This document shows, in pieces, positions 44,802 through 57,768 of a DNA stretch of 64,000 nucleotides; position 1 is the stretch's first letter, and each line of letters opens with the position of its first letter. Both the position numbers and the translations under genes were made by a program. The notes under the pieces were generated by a model. The model ran no database searches, was not told the origin of the DNA, and saw nothing but the letters and a program-made list of their open reading frames with translations. This DNA comes from Rhodocollybia butyracea (Eukaryota; Basidiomycota; Agaricomycetes; Agaricales; Omphalotaceae): positions 16,018-80,017 of the forward strand of contig JADNRY010000279.1 of the NCBI GenBank assembly GCA_015501585.1, in the 5' to 3' direction.

Positions 44802-47800
44802 ATGGCCTGGTTTTCTGCATTTTTCTCCCGTTTTTTCTCTCACATTACAACGTACCAGGCAGCAGGCGCCGTCATGCTCACGACGTGTCTCATGTGGCTC
44901 CTTGTGTCTGGATTGACGCCGCAGTTGACGTTCATATGGTACTGTTTTATCCGTCCGCTCACTGGAGCCAAGGACCAGAAAGCACGCCTTGATAAGGTAA
45001 CTAATGCCTCCTCATTGAATTAACATCTCATCGCCATATAACCGACAGTTCTACGAAGGCCAGGCAGATGTCTACGACGCGACTCGCCGAGGACTTCTCC
45101 GTGGACGAAAGACAATGCTGAACCTTTCTGCAGGACATTTACGGTCTCTTAGAGCAAATAACCCCGAGAAACGTCTCGTTTGGGTCGATATTGGTGGGGG
45201 AACAGGTCAGTTTCGCGGTTGTATATCCTTGAGCTTACTAGCAACTCACATGATGGTAGGGCACAACATTGAGCTCATGGATCAATTCTTCCCCATCACC
45301 TCCTTTGATGCGGTGTATCTCATCGACCTCTGCGAACCCTTACTTCAAGTCGCTCGAAAACGTTTCGTGAAAAAAGGCTGGACAAATGTCCATATCCTTT
45401 GTCAAGATGCATCCGATTTTATGCTTCCAGAATGGCAACAGTCCTCCTCTCAGGGTATCGACCCAAAAGGAAGCGTCGGATTTGTAACACTGAGCTACTC
45501 CCTTTCTATGGTTAGTACATGCTGGAACCGAATTCCGACAAACGTTTGCTTCAATGAACTTTTTTCTTAATTGATCCAATCTATTAGATACCCAATTTTT
45601 ATACCCTCATTGACCGTATAGATTATGTCCTATCCCCTCAAGAAGGTCTCCTCAGTGTCGTCGACTTTTATACCGCTGGAAAAAACACCTCTCTACACGA
45701 GAAAGCTATTGGTGGGGAAAGTAAGGAATGTGTGTGGCTGTCGAGATGGTTTTGGCAAATTTGGTTTGATTTTGATAACGTGTGTCCTACCTTCTTTGAT
45801 TGAATTGAACTAACAAAGTCTATTTTACGAGTCCTGAATGTAATGAAGGCTCGTCCTTATGGCCGGTTTCGGCGTGAGAGTTTGTCCCAATTGAGCCTGA
45901 TCTCGTCCAAATCGGGTTGACCTAATAAGGAGATTTAGTTTCGATATATTTGGAGTGCCAAAGCGTGTGTCACGTGCTCTATGATAAGCGTGTCCCTTTC
46001 AAATTCTATGCTCTGGTCGGTGGTCCAGTATGATCCGTATGGCTTAACTTCAGTTGTTCTTGTAATCCCGCCGATAGCGTCTCTCAATTCCGCTCTCAAC
46101 GCTTTGGAATGTTCATTTGCCGGATGATCGTTGGTGCCATCGGTGATATCGTTGAATTCAACAGTGCGTCCCTTCTATCTCTTTTCGTTCATACTCATTC
46201 TGTGTGTGCTTAGCAACCTGTTACCATTGCAAACAGTATACCAGCCATCAGTTTCATCTGGGTTGTCATTGCTAAAATCTTCCCGGTCCCCATCCAATCT
46301 GGCGGCGTTGAACAGCTACGAAACCCCACCATCTCCTTTACCACTCCACTCTTGGTTGCCAACAATGAACCCTCACTAGAATATATTCTGCTCCCTCTGC
46401 GGGTGTCATTCAATCGACGGATATTTCCTCATTCCCGAGCTATGACCATCATCATCTATCAGGCACCTAAAATTTTTCTCGTCGAGCTCATTGTCGCAGG
46501 CCTCGCTGTTCTGCTACTTCTCCTTGCAAACATTCATTTATAAATTTAGGAGCCTGTTCAAAACCACAGCGGCCATTCAAAACAAAAACTAATTGGTTCA
46601 AAGGCTTTTGTAGCGCTGTTTGGCCTACCACACTTTTCACGCTATTTCCGCATTTTCTTTTGACAATGTGTTACTGGAGCATTGGGAGTGTTGGATATGA
46701 GTTAGGTTCTGTTGATAGTAGTAAATTGGAATAAGCAGTGGCAATACTTGGTTTCCTGCTTCTCAACCATGACAAAGTGAATCCCCAGTGATGGTCTTTT
46801 GAGACGGATCTGCACCATCTGCCTCTGGTTGATTGGTGGGTACTAGTTGCGCGTACTACGGTACCAAACATGTCGAAAAATATATGGTGACGGCCACGGC
46901 TGTAGCCCAACCAGTTTTTCAGCACCCAGTGTCTGACTGGATGGGGGTGACAGTGTACCGGGGTTGCTATTTTTGATAGCAAACTTTGCCCATAAAATTC
47001 AAGAAATATATGGTGTTTTTAGGTCTCAAGGCCTGCAGTTTTGCTTTCTACATGACTCCAGTTACATCTATATTAGGCCTTCAAGGCTTATGATAACCCA
47101 TTCTGACAGCACTGTCACTCAACCAGTTGTAAGATCTTGAGAGGGAAATTGAATGTCCTGATTTTTCTTTTTCCTAATTTCAGTAATAGGTTACAGGACT
47201 CGTACCTGCCACGCGCTTGGCGCGATGGCCCACACTCGCAAGTAAATTGTGTCCCACAGGTTCATCTCAGTCCTGCTAGACGATCATACCTCGAATATAG
47301 ATTCGGAACGGTGAGTAGTTTGCATTTAGTTTGCTCACGTCCTGAGTTCGGGAATAGATTAAGAGCTATAATGGACGAAACCGTTTTGTTCTTCCTTTTA
47401 TCATCAGAATGTACGTGTCTAGTCCCGGGAATATGGGCACTTGTTCATATACTTATTTTTCTTACTTTGTCCTCTTCTGACAGTCCTTATTACATCTGGC
47501 TCGGTCGTCCTCGCACCGCTGACATTTCCAAGACCTGCCACGCTTTTGAAATAGAAGGTGGAAACACCGTAGGAAACTGCTCCCCTACGTCTTCCCCTTC
47601 GATCCATGTGCTTAAGGAAGAGGATTTAATGCTCGCCTCCTCTTCCACGGAATCGGGGCTGACCGCGCTCGATCTAGGCTCTCCTATGATAGAAAAACAA
47701 CCAGAAGCCCAACCTAGTGCTGTAGTGGTAAACATTACCCCTCCTTTTAGCTCGTTCCATTATCAAGTAAATAAAGTTTGTCTTTGTGCTATATCTTTGC

Positions 47801-49462
47801 TGAGAAGCTTATCAACAATATTGTGCGCTATCTCTGTGTAGCCCTGGAGACTTCCATATTACGAACACCCAGTTCACAAAGAGTTCCGGACGTTCATATA
47901 TTCGTTTACATGGGTAGGTACCTTGGTCGTTTTAAAAATTATGGAGCTGAACGTGCACAATTTCGTAGGAAGACCCCTATGTCGATGTCAAACACCTTGA
48001 GCTTACAAAGGAGGATTCAATGTTTGTGATAACATCTGCTGGAGATAATGCCTTGCATTATGCCATCGCGGCTAGACCTCGGAGTGTAAGTATAAGCGCT
48101 TTGATTGGTGACACTTTTTATTTATGATTGGGGGTTTCTAGATCCACTGTGTCGATATGAACCCATGGTCAATCCTACTTCCTCAAATTCATACATGATA
48201 GTCCTAATCTTCCATCAGTCAAGGTCATCTCCTCGAACTCAAGCTAGCATGCATTCAATACCTTCCCTACACCGACTTTTTCTCTCTCTTCGGAACCGGT
48301 TATCACTCCTCCTTCCGCTACCTTCTCGATTCCAAAATTTCCCCGTACATTTCCTCTTCCGCGTACCAATTTTGGCGTATCAACGCGTCAATGTTCACCA
48401 CCCCCACCAAACCCTTCTATTTTCATGGTTACTCTGGCTGGGCTCTCTGTCTTTCCAGGTTCATCTTCACTCTCGCAGGAGTGCAGAAAGACGTCGAGCG
48501 CATGTGCGGGTGTGATACGCTGGACGAACAGGTGCGCATATGGAAGGGGAAAGTAAGGCCGGTGTTGTTGAATCCCCTTATCCTGGCGCTTCTGAGGAAC
48601 CCGGTGTTTTGTTGGAATGCGTTGGGGGTGCCGATGAATCAGAGGAGGATGTTGCTAAACGATGGTCAGTCAAGTTGCACGCAATCATTGGCAGTTTCTT
48701 TCTTGACGTTTCATTCTCAGGCAGCATATATGAATATATCAGAGATACGCTGGACCCCTTGGTGTCCACGTATCTGGTCAAAACGGACAATTATTTCTAT
48801 TTACTGGTGACTTCTGCCCATTCCATTCGTACCTGGATCAACTGATGATCTTCTCAGTGCCTCCTAGGATACTACACCCCTGCCTCCTGCCCCGCTTACC
48901 TCACTCGTCCTGGATTTGAGGCCCTAAAAGCTAACAAAGGAAAGTCATTGGAAGCCTTCCGTTTGCATACGGATTCCATATACAAGTCCGTTTTCTATCC
49001 CTGCAAGCGTTAAATGAGAATTCCTAATCCCCATTTATCTATTCCAGTGTTCTCATTGGCCTCTCCCATCGCTCCTTGACTCGGGTTCTGTTAATGGACC
49101 ATCTTGACTGGTTTACTCAGGGCTCTCAGGACGTTGATGATGAAATCAAACAACTATTCCGCGTCGTTGCACCTGGAGGGTCTGTATTCTGGCGTTCAGC
49201 GGCAAGATATCCATGGTATAATGAGGTTTTCGAAAGGCGTGGGTTTCAGGTCGAAGCTGTTGCGGTGAGGGACGGAGGGGAGAAGGGCCAGAAGGTGCCG
49301 TTGGATAAAGTTAACATGTGAGTCCATTCTCGATATTACCATTCTTCAAGTATTCTGCTTTTTGGATTTGAAGCTTGAGGTTTGAGTTTTGAGGGAGCTG
49401 AAACTTGTTTTTTTGCTTTTAGGTACGCTTCGTTTTGGAAGGCAACGAGAGTGCAAACTTGA
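44802..49462 (+). CDS. BTA1: Betaine lipid (DGTS) synthase
   Basis: Makes diacylglyceryl-trimethylhomoserine from diacylglycerol and S-adenosylmethionine; in fungi this lipid replaces phosphatidylcholine under phosphate shortage. The ATG at 44802-44804 is followed by a membrane helix (AVMLTTCLMWLLVSGLTPQL). The BtaB-like methyltransferase part has LVWVDIGGGTG (SAM motif I), DAVYLIDLCEPLLQVARKRF and VGFVTLSYSLSM. The BtaA-like part has FTWEDPYVDVKHL, FVITSAGDNALHYAIAARPR and HCVDMNPCQGHLLELKLA, and later RVLLMDHLDWF and FRVVAPGGSVFWRSAARYPW. The fused order MT-BtaA is the fungal form. There are many short introns, and one of 1,480 nt (45780-47259) holding an antisense gene. It ends at TGA 49460-49462. 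Confidence 0.93.
45780..47259 (+). other. Unusually long BTA1 intron (1,480 nt)
   Basis: The donor GTGTGT follows FWQIWFDFDN; the acceptor CCACAG precedes VHLSPARRSYLEYRFGT. In other BTA1 proteins these two pieces are adjacent, so the whole block is intronic. All other introns in the window that I resolved are about 41-75 nt. It contains a complete small gene on the minus strand and about 850 bp of sequence without a recognised feature. Confidence 0.85.
45935..46409 (-). CDS. Small antisense gene nested in BTA1 intron, unknown function
   Basis: Not recognised. Three exons on the minus strand (46377-46409, 46235-46315, 45935-46174) sum to exactly 118 codons, giving 117 residues. The start is MTPAEGAEYIL, then LFNAARLDGDREDFSNDNPD, then KGRTVEFNDITDGTNDHPAN, and the end is ERDTLIIEHVTHALALQIYR followed by N and TAA 45935-45937. 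Introns are 61 nt (GTGAGG to CGTAG) and 60 nt (GTTTGC to GATAG). The protein is acidic, polar and soluble, with no signal peptide, membrane helix or known motif. The clean three-exon structure argues against chance. Its strand is opposite to the host gene, so it needs its own promoter within the intron. Confidence 0.6.
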
Positions 49463-49951
49463 CTTTGAATTTTACATGAATTTGAATTTATATGTAAATA
49501 CTCTAGAATAGACGCCCTAAGTCCCTGCGGAAAAAATTCCTATATATGAACCTGCTGCATACTTGGCCGATACCATAGTGTTTTAGGTCATCCGGTGTAC
49601 TCTTGATTCTCTGAACAGTTGCTTCAGGCGCACACTGGGCCTCGGACTAGCGAAGCAAGAGTCTGCGTCAAGGACTCCGACTCGGACAAGGTCAAGGGAT
49701 GCTACTTGTTTGAATTTTCCTTTCGTTGTGGCTGGTTAATGTACGTGGGACTAGACCTATTCAGCCCTACTTTGGAACAAGTTCTTTAACGAGACTATTA
49801 CGGCCATCTGCAAAGCCTGGTTTTGCTCTGGCATATGTACTGGTGTAAAGTTTGAAGTACTCGCGCTAAGTAAAGCGCCGGTGATGTAATCACTCCCACG
49901 AGTTGCTCATTACGCGTAGCCTTTCTTGTTCTCCCATCTCGGTGCTGCAGG
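49463..49951. other. Intergenic region between BTA1 and RAD23
   Basis: About 490 bp, no gene seen. It contains the BTA1 3' UTR and the RAD23 promoter. Confidence 0.5.
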
Positions 49952-51207
49952 ATGAAAGTGACAATAAAAACCACCTCGCAGAAAGTATTCAACATTGACG
50001 CGTCCCCCGATTCCACCATCGGTTCGCTGAAATCTGTGATCGAGACGCAGCAAGGGTTTTCTGCGGCTAGCCAGAAAGTTATCTATGCAGGCAAGATTCT
50101 GACCGATGAAAAGACGTTGGAAGGTTGCGGATTCAAAGAAAAGGATTTCTTAGTGTTGATGGTGGCGAAAGTAAGTTTAGCAAGACTTTTCTGGCTTTCT
50201 TTTATTTATTGTTATCAGCCAAAGCCAACACCATCGCCGATGCCTCCAGTCGCTGCCCCTACTCCAGCAACAGAGCCAGCGCCAGCAGCAGCAGCACCGG
50301 TGGCACCAGTAGCAACCGAAACTGCTCCTTCTCCTGCTCCCGCCGCTGAAGCTCCTCCACCCGCTGGCTCTTCATTCTTGTCTGGTGCTGCGCTTCAAAC
50401 ATCGATTCAAAACTTGATTGAGATGGGGTTTGAACGCGAACAGGTCATGCGTGCTCTTCGTGCAGTTTCAATAATCCAGAAAGAGCAGTCGAGTATCTGA
50501 TGACCGGCATCCCATCTCATTTAGAAGCAGAAGCTGCTGCAACTCCAAGAGCTCCTACCGCTCCTACCGGTACTACTTCTCCTCCTGCAGCCGCCGGCGC
50601 TACTTCTGCAGCACCTGCCGCAGCTCCAGCCCCTCCACCCGCAAACACACCACAAAATCTCTTCCAACTCGCACAACAACAACAACAACAAACTGCTGCC
50701 CATCATCTAATCCTGCCTCCACTCTTGCTGGTGCTGGTGCTGGTGCCGGCGGCCTCGACCTCTCTGCACTGGCTTCTTCCCCAGCCATGCAAGCACAACT
50801 AGCACAACTCCGTGAACATCTCGCTTCAAACCCCGGTGCCATCCATCCTATAATCCAGAGCATCGCAGCGCAGAACCCTGCTCTCGCGCAGGCGCTGGCG
50901 AGTAATCCAGAGTTGTTGATGCAGATCCTCGGTGGAGCAGGCGGGGATGGCGAAGATTTCGAAATGGGTGAAGGTGGCGCATTGCCCGAGGGTGCTCAGG
51001 TGATTAATGTTACTGAGGAGGAGAGGGCTGCTATCGAACGGGTCAGTTTCTCTATTTACCAACGATTTTTCCTACTTATTCAAGCTTGCTTCACAGCTCG
51101 AATCCCTCGGATTTCCCCGTCAAGCCGTCATCGAAGCGTATTTTGCGTGTGATAAGAATGAAGAGCTGGCTGCGAACTATCTGTTCGATATGGGCGCGGA
51201 GGATTAG
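49952..51207 (+). CDS. RAD23: UV excision repair / proteasome shuttle protein Rad23 (two apparent indels)
   Basis: Carries ubiquitinated proteins to the proteasome and stabilises the Rad4/XPC repair factor. The ubiquitin-like domain starts at ATG 49952 ([20 protein letters not shown]) and ends DFLVLMVAK. An Ala/Pro linker follows, then UBA1 ([20 protein letters not shown]), a Gln/Ala linker, the Rad4-binding segment ([39 protein letters not shown]) and UBA2 ([20 protein letters not shown]). It ends [10 protein letters not shown] missing base near 50465 breaks UBA1: the next frame reads [17 protein letters not shown], exactly as expected. A second missing base at 50699-50701 breaks the linker before [10 protein letters not shown]. 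Two introns. Confidence 0.92.
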
Positions 51208-51663
51208 AGGTTTCCGTTTTTTCCGTTTGTATAACTCAGTACATAAGCTCCAAAGTATCAATTTTCAGTTCCTTTTTTCATCGAAACTCCGATCACGTTC
51301 ATGCTGGTCTGTTCTGATATGGTGCAGTGGCTAACACTCATGTCCTTTGCCATTTGATAGATTTTCCTCGCATAATAAAGTAGGAACTTTTTTCATCTTA
51401 CCTTTTTCATCGAAATCCAGGTTTGGCCCCATATCAGGTCCGTAGTTCAACCTGACAATATGCAAGGATACATATACCGTGTTTTTGATCACTAAAAAAT
51501 CCGCCATGATAGTCAATGAAAAACATGTTTTCCTATTCGTTAATGGGTAGGTGGCCTCTGAATGTATGTGGCCGGACCCTTAAGCTGATGGTATGTTTTG
51601 AGCAATTCATCGTGACAATTATTTTGCAAAAGAACAGGAAGAGGGGCGAACAGCTACTAGGAC
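51208..51663. other. Intergenic region between convergent RAD23 and WDR7-like
   Basis: About 455 bp. No gene. Near 51320-51345 the sequence TATGGTGCAGTGGCTAACAC resembles the D-arm of a tRNA, but no other tRNA part is present. Confidence 0.5.
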
Positions 51664-54600
51664 TCAAGTACTAAATGTGAGTATGCTATCTCGAATCTTC
51701 AATTTGACACTTCTTTCTGCAGGCCAGTCAAAATGAACGAATTCCAACGTCTCTGCGATAGTCATATTCCCTTGAAAAGTTTTTAAGCATACGCTACAAA
51801 ACAGAAGGAAGATGATTCACTTACCGGCATCACCAACATTGAACGACAAGGTCTTGAAGGGGTCCGATCCAGAATGACCCTGACGAGGTGGTGCGCCGGG
51901 AGTGAAGAAACTGACAAAACTCGAGCCAACCTTCCACACTAGAACAACACTTTCCTCCAATGATAATGTTACCAACCTCCGTCCATCAGGTGAGAAACTA
52001 CATGCCGCGATTCTTTTTTTATGACCTTCGAGCACGTACAGTCTGATAGCAGTTTTAAGATCGTACATCACCATCGCTCCCTCGCTGGTGCCTACCGCAA
52101 GCCGCTGGCTAGACATATGAAAGTCGACATTGGGAAAGCTGTGGATGCACTTTAAATCGACGTGGAAAGAAGTATCAAGAATGCTACTGACGTCTTTACT
52201 ACATGGCCCAGTATTTCGGTAGCCGTATCCAATACTGCATCGCGGTTCGAAGTCGAGTTGGGATCTAAAGATTTGACGACGGCCTCCATCAGCTTAGGCA
52301 AATTAGGGTAAAGCACGAGAGGTCGCTAGAAAGGGAACATAAGACAGGTTAACTTTGTTTAGGCGTTTATCTGTTTAACCTTTTTGATTAAGAAAGCAAC
52401 GATCTGCATAACCGATTTCCTTTGCTCAGTGCTTGCTGGGTTCAATATATCAAGCCCCAACGTGGTCATAAACAAAGGTGTATTTGTGGAGGCGATATGC
52501 AGAATCGCGACTCTGGCTTGAGCTCCAACATTCTGGGCATTGATGTTTTCCTTCTTGGAGTTGGTCGCAAGGGAAAACAGGGAACGCAGGATTTCAAGAG
52601 CGTCTATGTAGTGCTGCCAAACATGAAATCCTCGTGAGCATAGATCAATAGCTAAAACGCGGTGAACGGAATGCTCGTCGTGCAGATACATATTGATGGA
52701 TTTTGCGATATCTGTCAAGGCACTATTCCATACCCGGAATGTTAGTTTTGTTTAGACACTTCCGCATGGATTTACCTAGTAGAAAGCATACTATATTTAT
52801 CTGCTGCGAGGTATCCACACAGGAATAATGCGAGAGCAGCCAAGGCGGATTCCTTATCAGCAGTGGGTTGTAGACATGGTACTACGACGAGAACGAAGTG
52901 AATCTTGTCACAGTAGAGAGATTAAATGGTCGAACTCACATTCATGCTGCCATTCGTCGACAATTGCGCTAGTGTCTTCGTCGGACAATCTTACAATCGC
53001 TGCATCGAAAAGCAGTCGCGCAGAATGTCGCAGTTCACCTGAAAGAGGTAGATGAGCACCTAGCGTTAGATCAATATCCATATGTGCATTAGGCATACTG
53101 GAACTCTCGAACCACCGGCGAGCAAGAAACGCTAGATTTGGAGGCTTATAGGTGGACCCCACCGGTCCTGATAAACCCGTCACATAAAACGTAATGACGG
53201 TGCTAGCACTTTCGGATAGCTCTGGAAAATTCATCATTAGTTTCATACTCGGAAACCCAGGTTTAATGTACCTTCGAAAACACTTAGCGCACGAAGTACA
53301 GCCACGATAGCCAGCGCTCGAGCCGCAGAAACATCCCCCGAGAGACTCCAGCAATTCTCGGGTCGGGCGTAGTGATACAAGGACACATAACCATTCCTTC
53401 GATGAAGTATGAATGCAGCGTATTTCGTTTGAATAGTGATTCTGATTACCTCGAGAACCCCATTGAAGCATTCGCGCGCTTGATACCAAGCTGGTTGTAA
53501 CATATTTCGTCAATGCCTTGATTCAGACCAGGCGTCAAAAGTACTGATAACGTTGAGCGTAGGTGTTCCCGAGCCATGAAGATGTTTCTTGTTTGCTTCT
53601 TGTTGGTACTGAGAGATTTAATGATCAGGAGAGATTCCGATATGAAGCTGTTCAGGTCGAGAGACAGAGTACGAGCTGTAATTCGGTGAGTTTCCGGGGA
53701 TATTCAATGGTATCAACTAGTAAGACTCACCAACATCTGGACTCAAGTTGGATTCAGCCACAACCCTCAACGGCGGTTTCAAGTGTTGGGGAGCTTTGAA
53801 GGACCTGCAAAATCTGAGACAATGGGACTACAACAAAATGGAGCACATACAGCTCTATCCAGCCTCCTTGAGCAAGGAGTTCTTCAGCTTTATCCAACGA
53901 CATGGACCTCCAAAATTCTCTGGTTCGGACATCCCACAAGCGAACCCGTTGGTCAGCGTACGACAAGAGAAGATTATCTGCCCCCAGATACACTCGATCT
54001 AAAGGGAATGGAGATCCAGGAACCACGTATAGACTGATACGATAAGGTCAGCTCAAAAGACAAAAAGGTAAAGTGCTGTGTAGACACACAATTGAAACCC
54101 ATCTAGCGCAACGACTGCAATTGTTCCGTCTTCTGATATACATAAAATAGTACCTCGAAGAGGTTCTCCTTTGACGTCGGGGAACTGAGCTATCCGCTGT
54201 AGAGGAGTAGTAAAAATTATCCACCGCGCACACAACTTCAGGCTAGAACTCGGCTCGAATATGAACGGTTAAAATTTTAACATAGTAAGCACTCACTCCA
54301 TAGTCCAAATGGCAATTGAGCCATCGTCCCCTCCTCCCACTATGTACTGGACAGTTGTCCGCTCGTTCTTCGCAAGATGGAGACTGACAAGCATTCCGTC
54401 TAATGATATATCAGAGCAGACAGAACAGTTGGTGGCAGAGAATTTCTCATCGCACATCTTGAGGAAAGATGACTGGCGGAGACGACCATCAGCTGGTTGA
54501 ACATAAGCAGTTGACAGTGATGTATCTTTTGGCGCTTACAATAGCAAGAACGATTCTCTCCATATCAACCGCCAGCATTGATGTGAGTTCCAATGGGCCC

Positions 54601-56735
54601 GCCAGAGTCTTCGAAGGGCTTCTGGATCGATGCCATACAGTCTGAACATCTCTGGGTGACTGCGGGTGCTTCTCTTCCCAAGAGTACTTGACAATATGAT
54701 GGTTACGGTCCACAGTTAAAAGTTCGAAAGGAGAGGTGAATTCAACAGCATCGTATGGATTTACTGAAACTGTTCGAGTCAGCCGAGGCCTTTGAACTTA
54801 TGAGATGCTGATTGAAATACTAGGAATTATAAGCTTACTGCGTTAGGATAGGATCTACGAAAGCGGGAGAGGACACTTCATCGCCATTTGTGTCGACGGT
54901 CACTATTCTATAAAGTTCGCAACGTCCTACAATGAACATGAGCGTTCAAGTACAATTAGACTTAGAAAATAAGACACCTCAAACGCAATGGCGATTGTAT
55001 TTGTATCAAGCCATCGCCCGTGGTATATGTCATATATCGGATGAGAGAACAGAGAGTTAAAGGTGCCGGCTGAGTAGCTGAAAGCCTGACAACGTTATCA
55101 TGAGCGCTATGTTTATGGTAGAAATGGCTCACTCACAACTAGCTCTCTTTCGGACCAACCTACACCTTTCAGTGCACCACTGATTGAAGATATGTGGTAA
55201 TTAAGGGAAGAACTCTGTGGGATAACGTATCCAGTAGCCTTGTCTAGACGAACCCGACTTGGCTTCGGGGAAGGTTCAACGGGTTCGTCATCAGAAAACT
55301 TCTTAACCTTCAAGTGAAATGGATTCGGAAGAGGACCCAACGCCCCTAAGTTTAACTGTGACTCTTGGACTTCTTTCATCGGTGCTGGAATGATAGATGA
55401 ATGTGGTAAGATGCGCAACTTTTGTAATGAAAATTCCCCATCTACGCTGAGACAGTAGAACAAGAACGGACTCTAAGATGTAAATTGGAAAAAGAACCAG
55501 TGTTAAAAAAAAGAACGCACGATCTTCTGTATAATGTAATCCAACTGTCTCAGGAAGCCCATCACAGAACCATTGTCCAATAGGCTCAAGTTTTACTTCA
55601 AGGGTACCTATTAAATGGCTCGTACATAGTTCGAGTAAAACCACTCGGCACCTATCCTTCGGATTTTCGTCGGCATCAAGGGTAGTTGAGATGGACTCGG
55701 GAGCTACGATGGCAGAGGCTAACAACAGAATATTCTATAAAATTGTTGAAGGATAGAAGATAGAAGAAGATTTCAACATACCTCCCCGGCCACGTATGAG
55801 CGGAGATGAGTCCAATTCCATACGTCATGCATAGAAGCACTATGTTTTGCTCCATCAGAGAACAAAAGATTAATATCAGCAATTTGGACGTTGGCGAAGC
55901 ATTTTCCGTCCCGAGTTGAGAGAATAGCGACATCTCTGTTCTAGAAGTGAGCAACATGTACCTGACACGCCCACAACGAACATACCCAGACTCTGATAAA
56001 AGTGCGCTAAGCTCGTCACCGTGCAGCAACTCTAGTCCAGTAACGCGATTCCTCTGGCCAATCCGGGGAGGTATAACATGGCAAACGAGGTCAAGTTTAG
56101 ATATTTTGGTTTGAGTAGGTGTGTTAGGGATGGAGGAGTCGAAATAGATAACGCGGTAAAGAGACGGAGATGCAGTCGCAGAAAGCATGAATTTCAGAGG
56201 TTCTTTGGGTCTTCGTCTGAAGGAGCTGGATTCAGGCAAAGCTGGCGGTTTCGGGTCAACTGGAGCAGATTTCTCTCGATGACTCTCCACATCCCTTGGA
56301 CCCTTGCCTTTGAGCATATCCTTCAGCTTTTCCGGTTCGTCATCAAAATCGACATAGTTCTTTGGAGCTTCGACCTGCTCCGTTGTTACGCTAGAAACGA
56401 TTCTAGATCTTGAGCTGACGGTGAATGGGGAAATGTGTGAGCCGGACGGAGAAGTCGAACCCGATGCCGTTGTAATTGAAGATGTCTGCGACAATGTAGC
56501 TGGACTCGGAGGAGGAAGTAAAGAATTTTGCAGCCCGTTTCTCAAAGATCTCGGAGCGACGTAGAATTAGAACGGAGCCGTCTTCAAGGCCTACAATTGA
56601 ACCTGCTGCAGTATTGTCTTCCATTCGAGATGAACCCCAAGAGGCCAACATGGTGGAAGTTGGGAAAGGAGCATCGCAAATTGAAGATAAATTGAGAAAG
56701 GTAAGAGGCACTTGGAAAGGTGGTGAAGCGTTCAT
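51664..56735 (-). CDS. WDR7 / rabconnectin-3 beta-like WD40 protein
   Basis: Large beta-propeller protein; WDR7 relatives work with the RAVE/rabconnectin complex in V-ATPase assembly and endosome function. The start is MNASPPFQVPLTFLNLSSIC, with WD-like IVGLEDGSVLILRRSEIF. A Ser-rich low-complexity segment follows, then repeats such as VQYIVGGGDDGSIAIWTME, GTILCISEDGTIAVVALDGF and LSYADQRVRLWDVRTREFW. The middle is alpha-helical. The C-terminus returns to WD repeats (RLAVGTSEGAMVMYDLKTAI, CSFSPDGRRLVTLSLEESVV) and, after a last intron, NMTIAETLEFVHFDWPAERS and IRDSILTFST at 51664. A dozen or more short introns; the exact exons were not all resolved. It is divergent from ARF6. Confidence 0.8.
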
Positions 56736-56900
56736 AGCGCGTATCTGCCGAAGTGCATTGAATAAGTATGGGCGCTTGTTGAACGCACGTGGTAATTACG
56801 GCGCTTCTGAATCAGACTCCGTTGAACTGCAACTTGTGTCTGTGGTAATCCTCACCTTCAAGTCGCTCTTTACCTTTTTATTCCTTGTTTTACATTTTCA

Positions 56901-57768
56901 ATGGGTGCCAACCTCTCAAAAGCGTTAGGTAAACTTTTGTCTTCTCGTTTTGCGTTGCTGAATCTAATCTTCTTCGCTTTTCCGCCTGTCTTCCCTGTTC
57001 TCTCGTCTAACGTTGACACTTACCAGGAAAGATTTTTGGAAACAAGGAGATGCGGCTGCTGATGTTGGGCCTGGATTGCAGCTGGAAAGACGAGTAAGTG
57101 TTACTCTTCGTCGAGAATTTCCTTGAAATTTATCTCCATTTATAGCTATTCTTTACAAGCTTAAACTCAACCAATCCGTAACGACTATTCCGACAGGTTC
57201 GCTCGCTTTACCGCGCGCTATTTTCTCCGTCTGATTACCCATAACATACACAGTTGGCTTCAACGTGGAAACTGTAACATACAAGAATGTCAAGTTCAAT
57301 GTCTGGGACGTAGGAGGTCAAGACAAGATTCGACCGCTTTGGAGACATTATTACACCGGCACGCAGGGGCCTGGGTTTTCGTTGTCGACAGCCAAGATCG
57401 GGAGCGAATTGACGAGGCCAAACAAGAGCTGCATCGGATATTAGGCGACCGGGAAATGAAAGAGTGTTTACTGCTTGTCTTCGCTAACAAACAGGATCTT
57501 CCCGGAGGTATGTTGTAATTTTCGCTCGTCTTTTTGAACTTTCAAAATTGACTTGCCGCAGCTATGTCTCCTGCGGAGGTGACAGAAAAACTGGGACTAC
57601 ACAAAATGCGTGATAGATCGTGGTATGTGCACCCCAGGTAAGCTATTGCCTCTCAGCTTTTCTGTTTCTGTTCTGATAATTTTATTCTGTAGTTGCGCCA
57701 CCACAGGGGAGGGTCTTTTCGAGGGTTTACAGTGGCTATCACAGAATGTCAAAAAGCGCCAGCCGTGA
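56901..57768 (+). CDS. ARF6: ADP-ribosylation factor 6-type GTPase (three apparent extra bases)
   Basis: Small GTPase of plasma membrane and endosome traffic. MGANLSKAL has the myristoylation glycine at position 2. Then [17 protein letters not shown], the P-loop, [57 protein letters not shown] and [20 protein letters not shown] follow. Length and sequence fit Arf6 closely. As written, the frame is broken by one extra T at 57076-57077, inside the P-loop codons (expected LDAAGKT), and by extra Gs at 57366-57369 and 57373-57375 (expected [13 protein letters not shown]). Since the rest is almost perfectly conserved, sequence error is far likelier than decay. Four or five short introns. Confidence 0.92.

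Noticed and set aside
46131..46542. Hydrophobic plus-strand frames inside the BTA1 intron (for example LVELIVAGLAVLLLLLANIH)
   Set aside because: They contain a stop and are the complement of the nested minus-strand gene, which has a complete and better exon structure.
51316..51345. TATGGTGCAGTGGCTAACAC, similar to a tRNA D arm
   Set aside because: No anticodon or T arm follows; at most a fragment.
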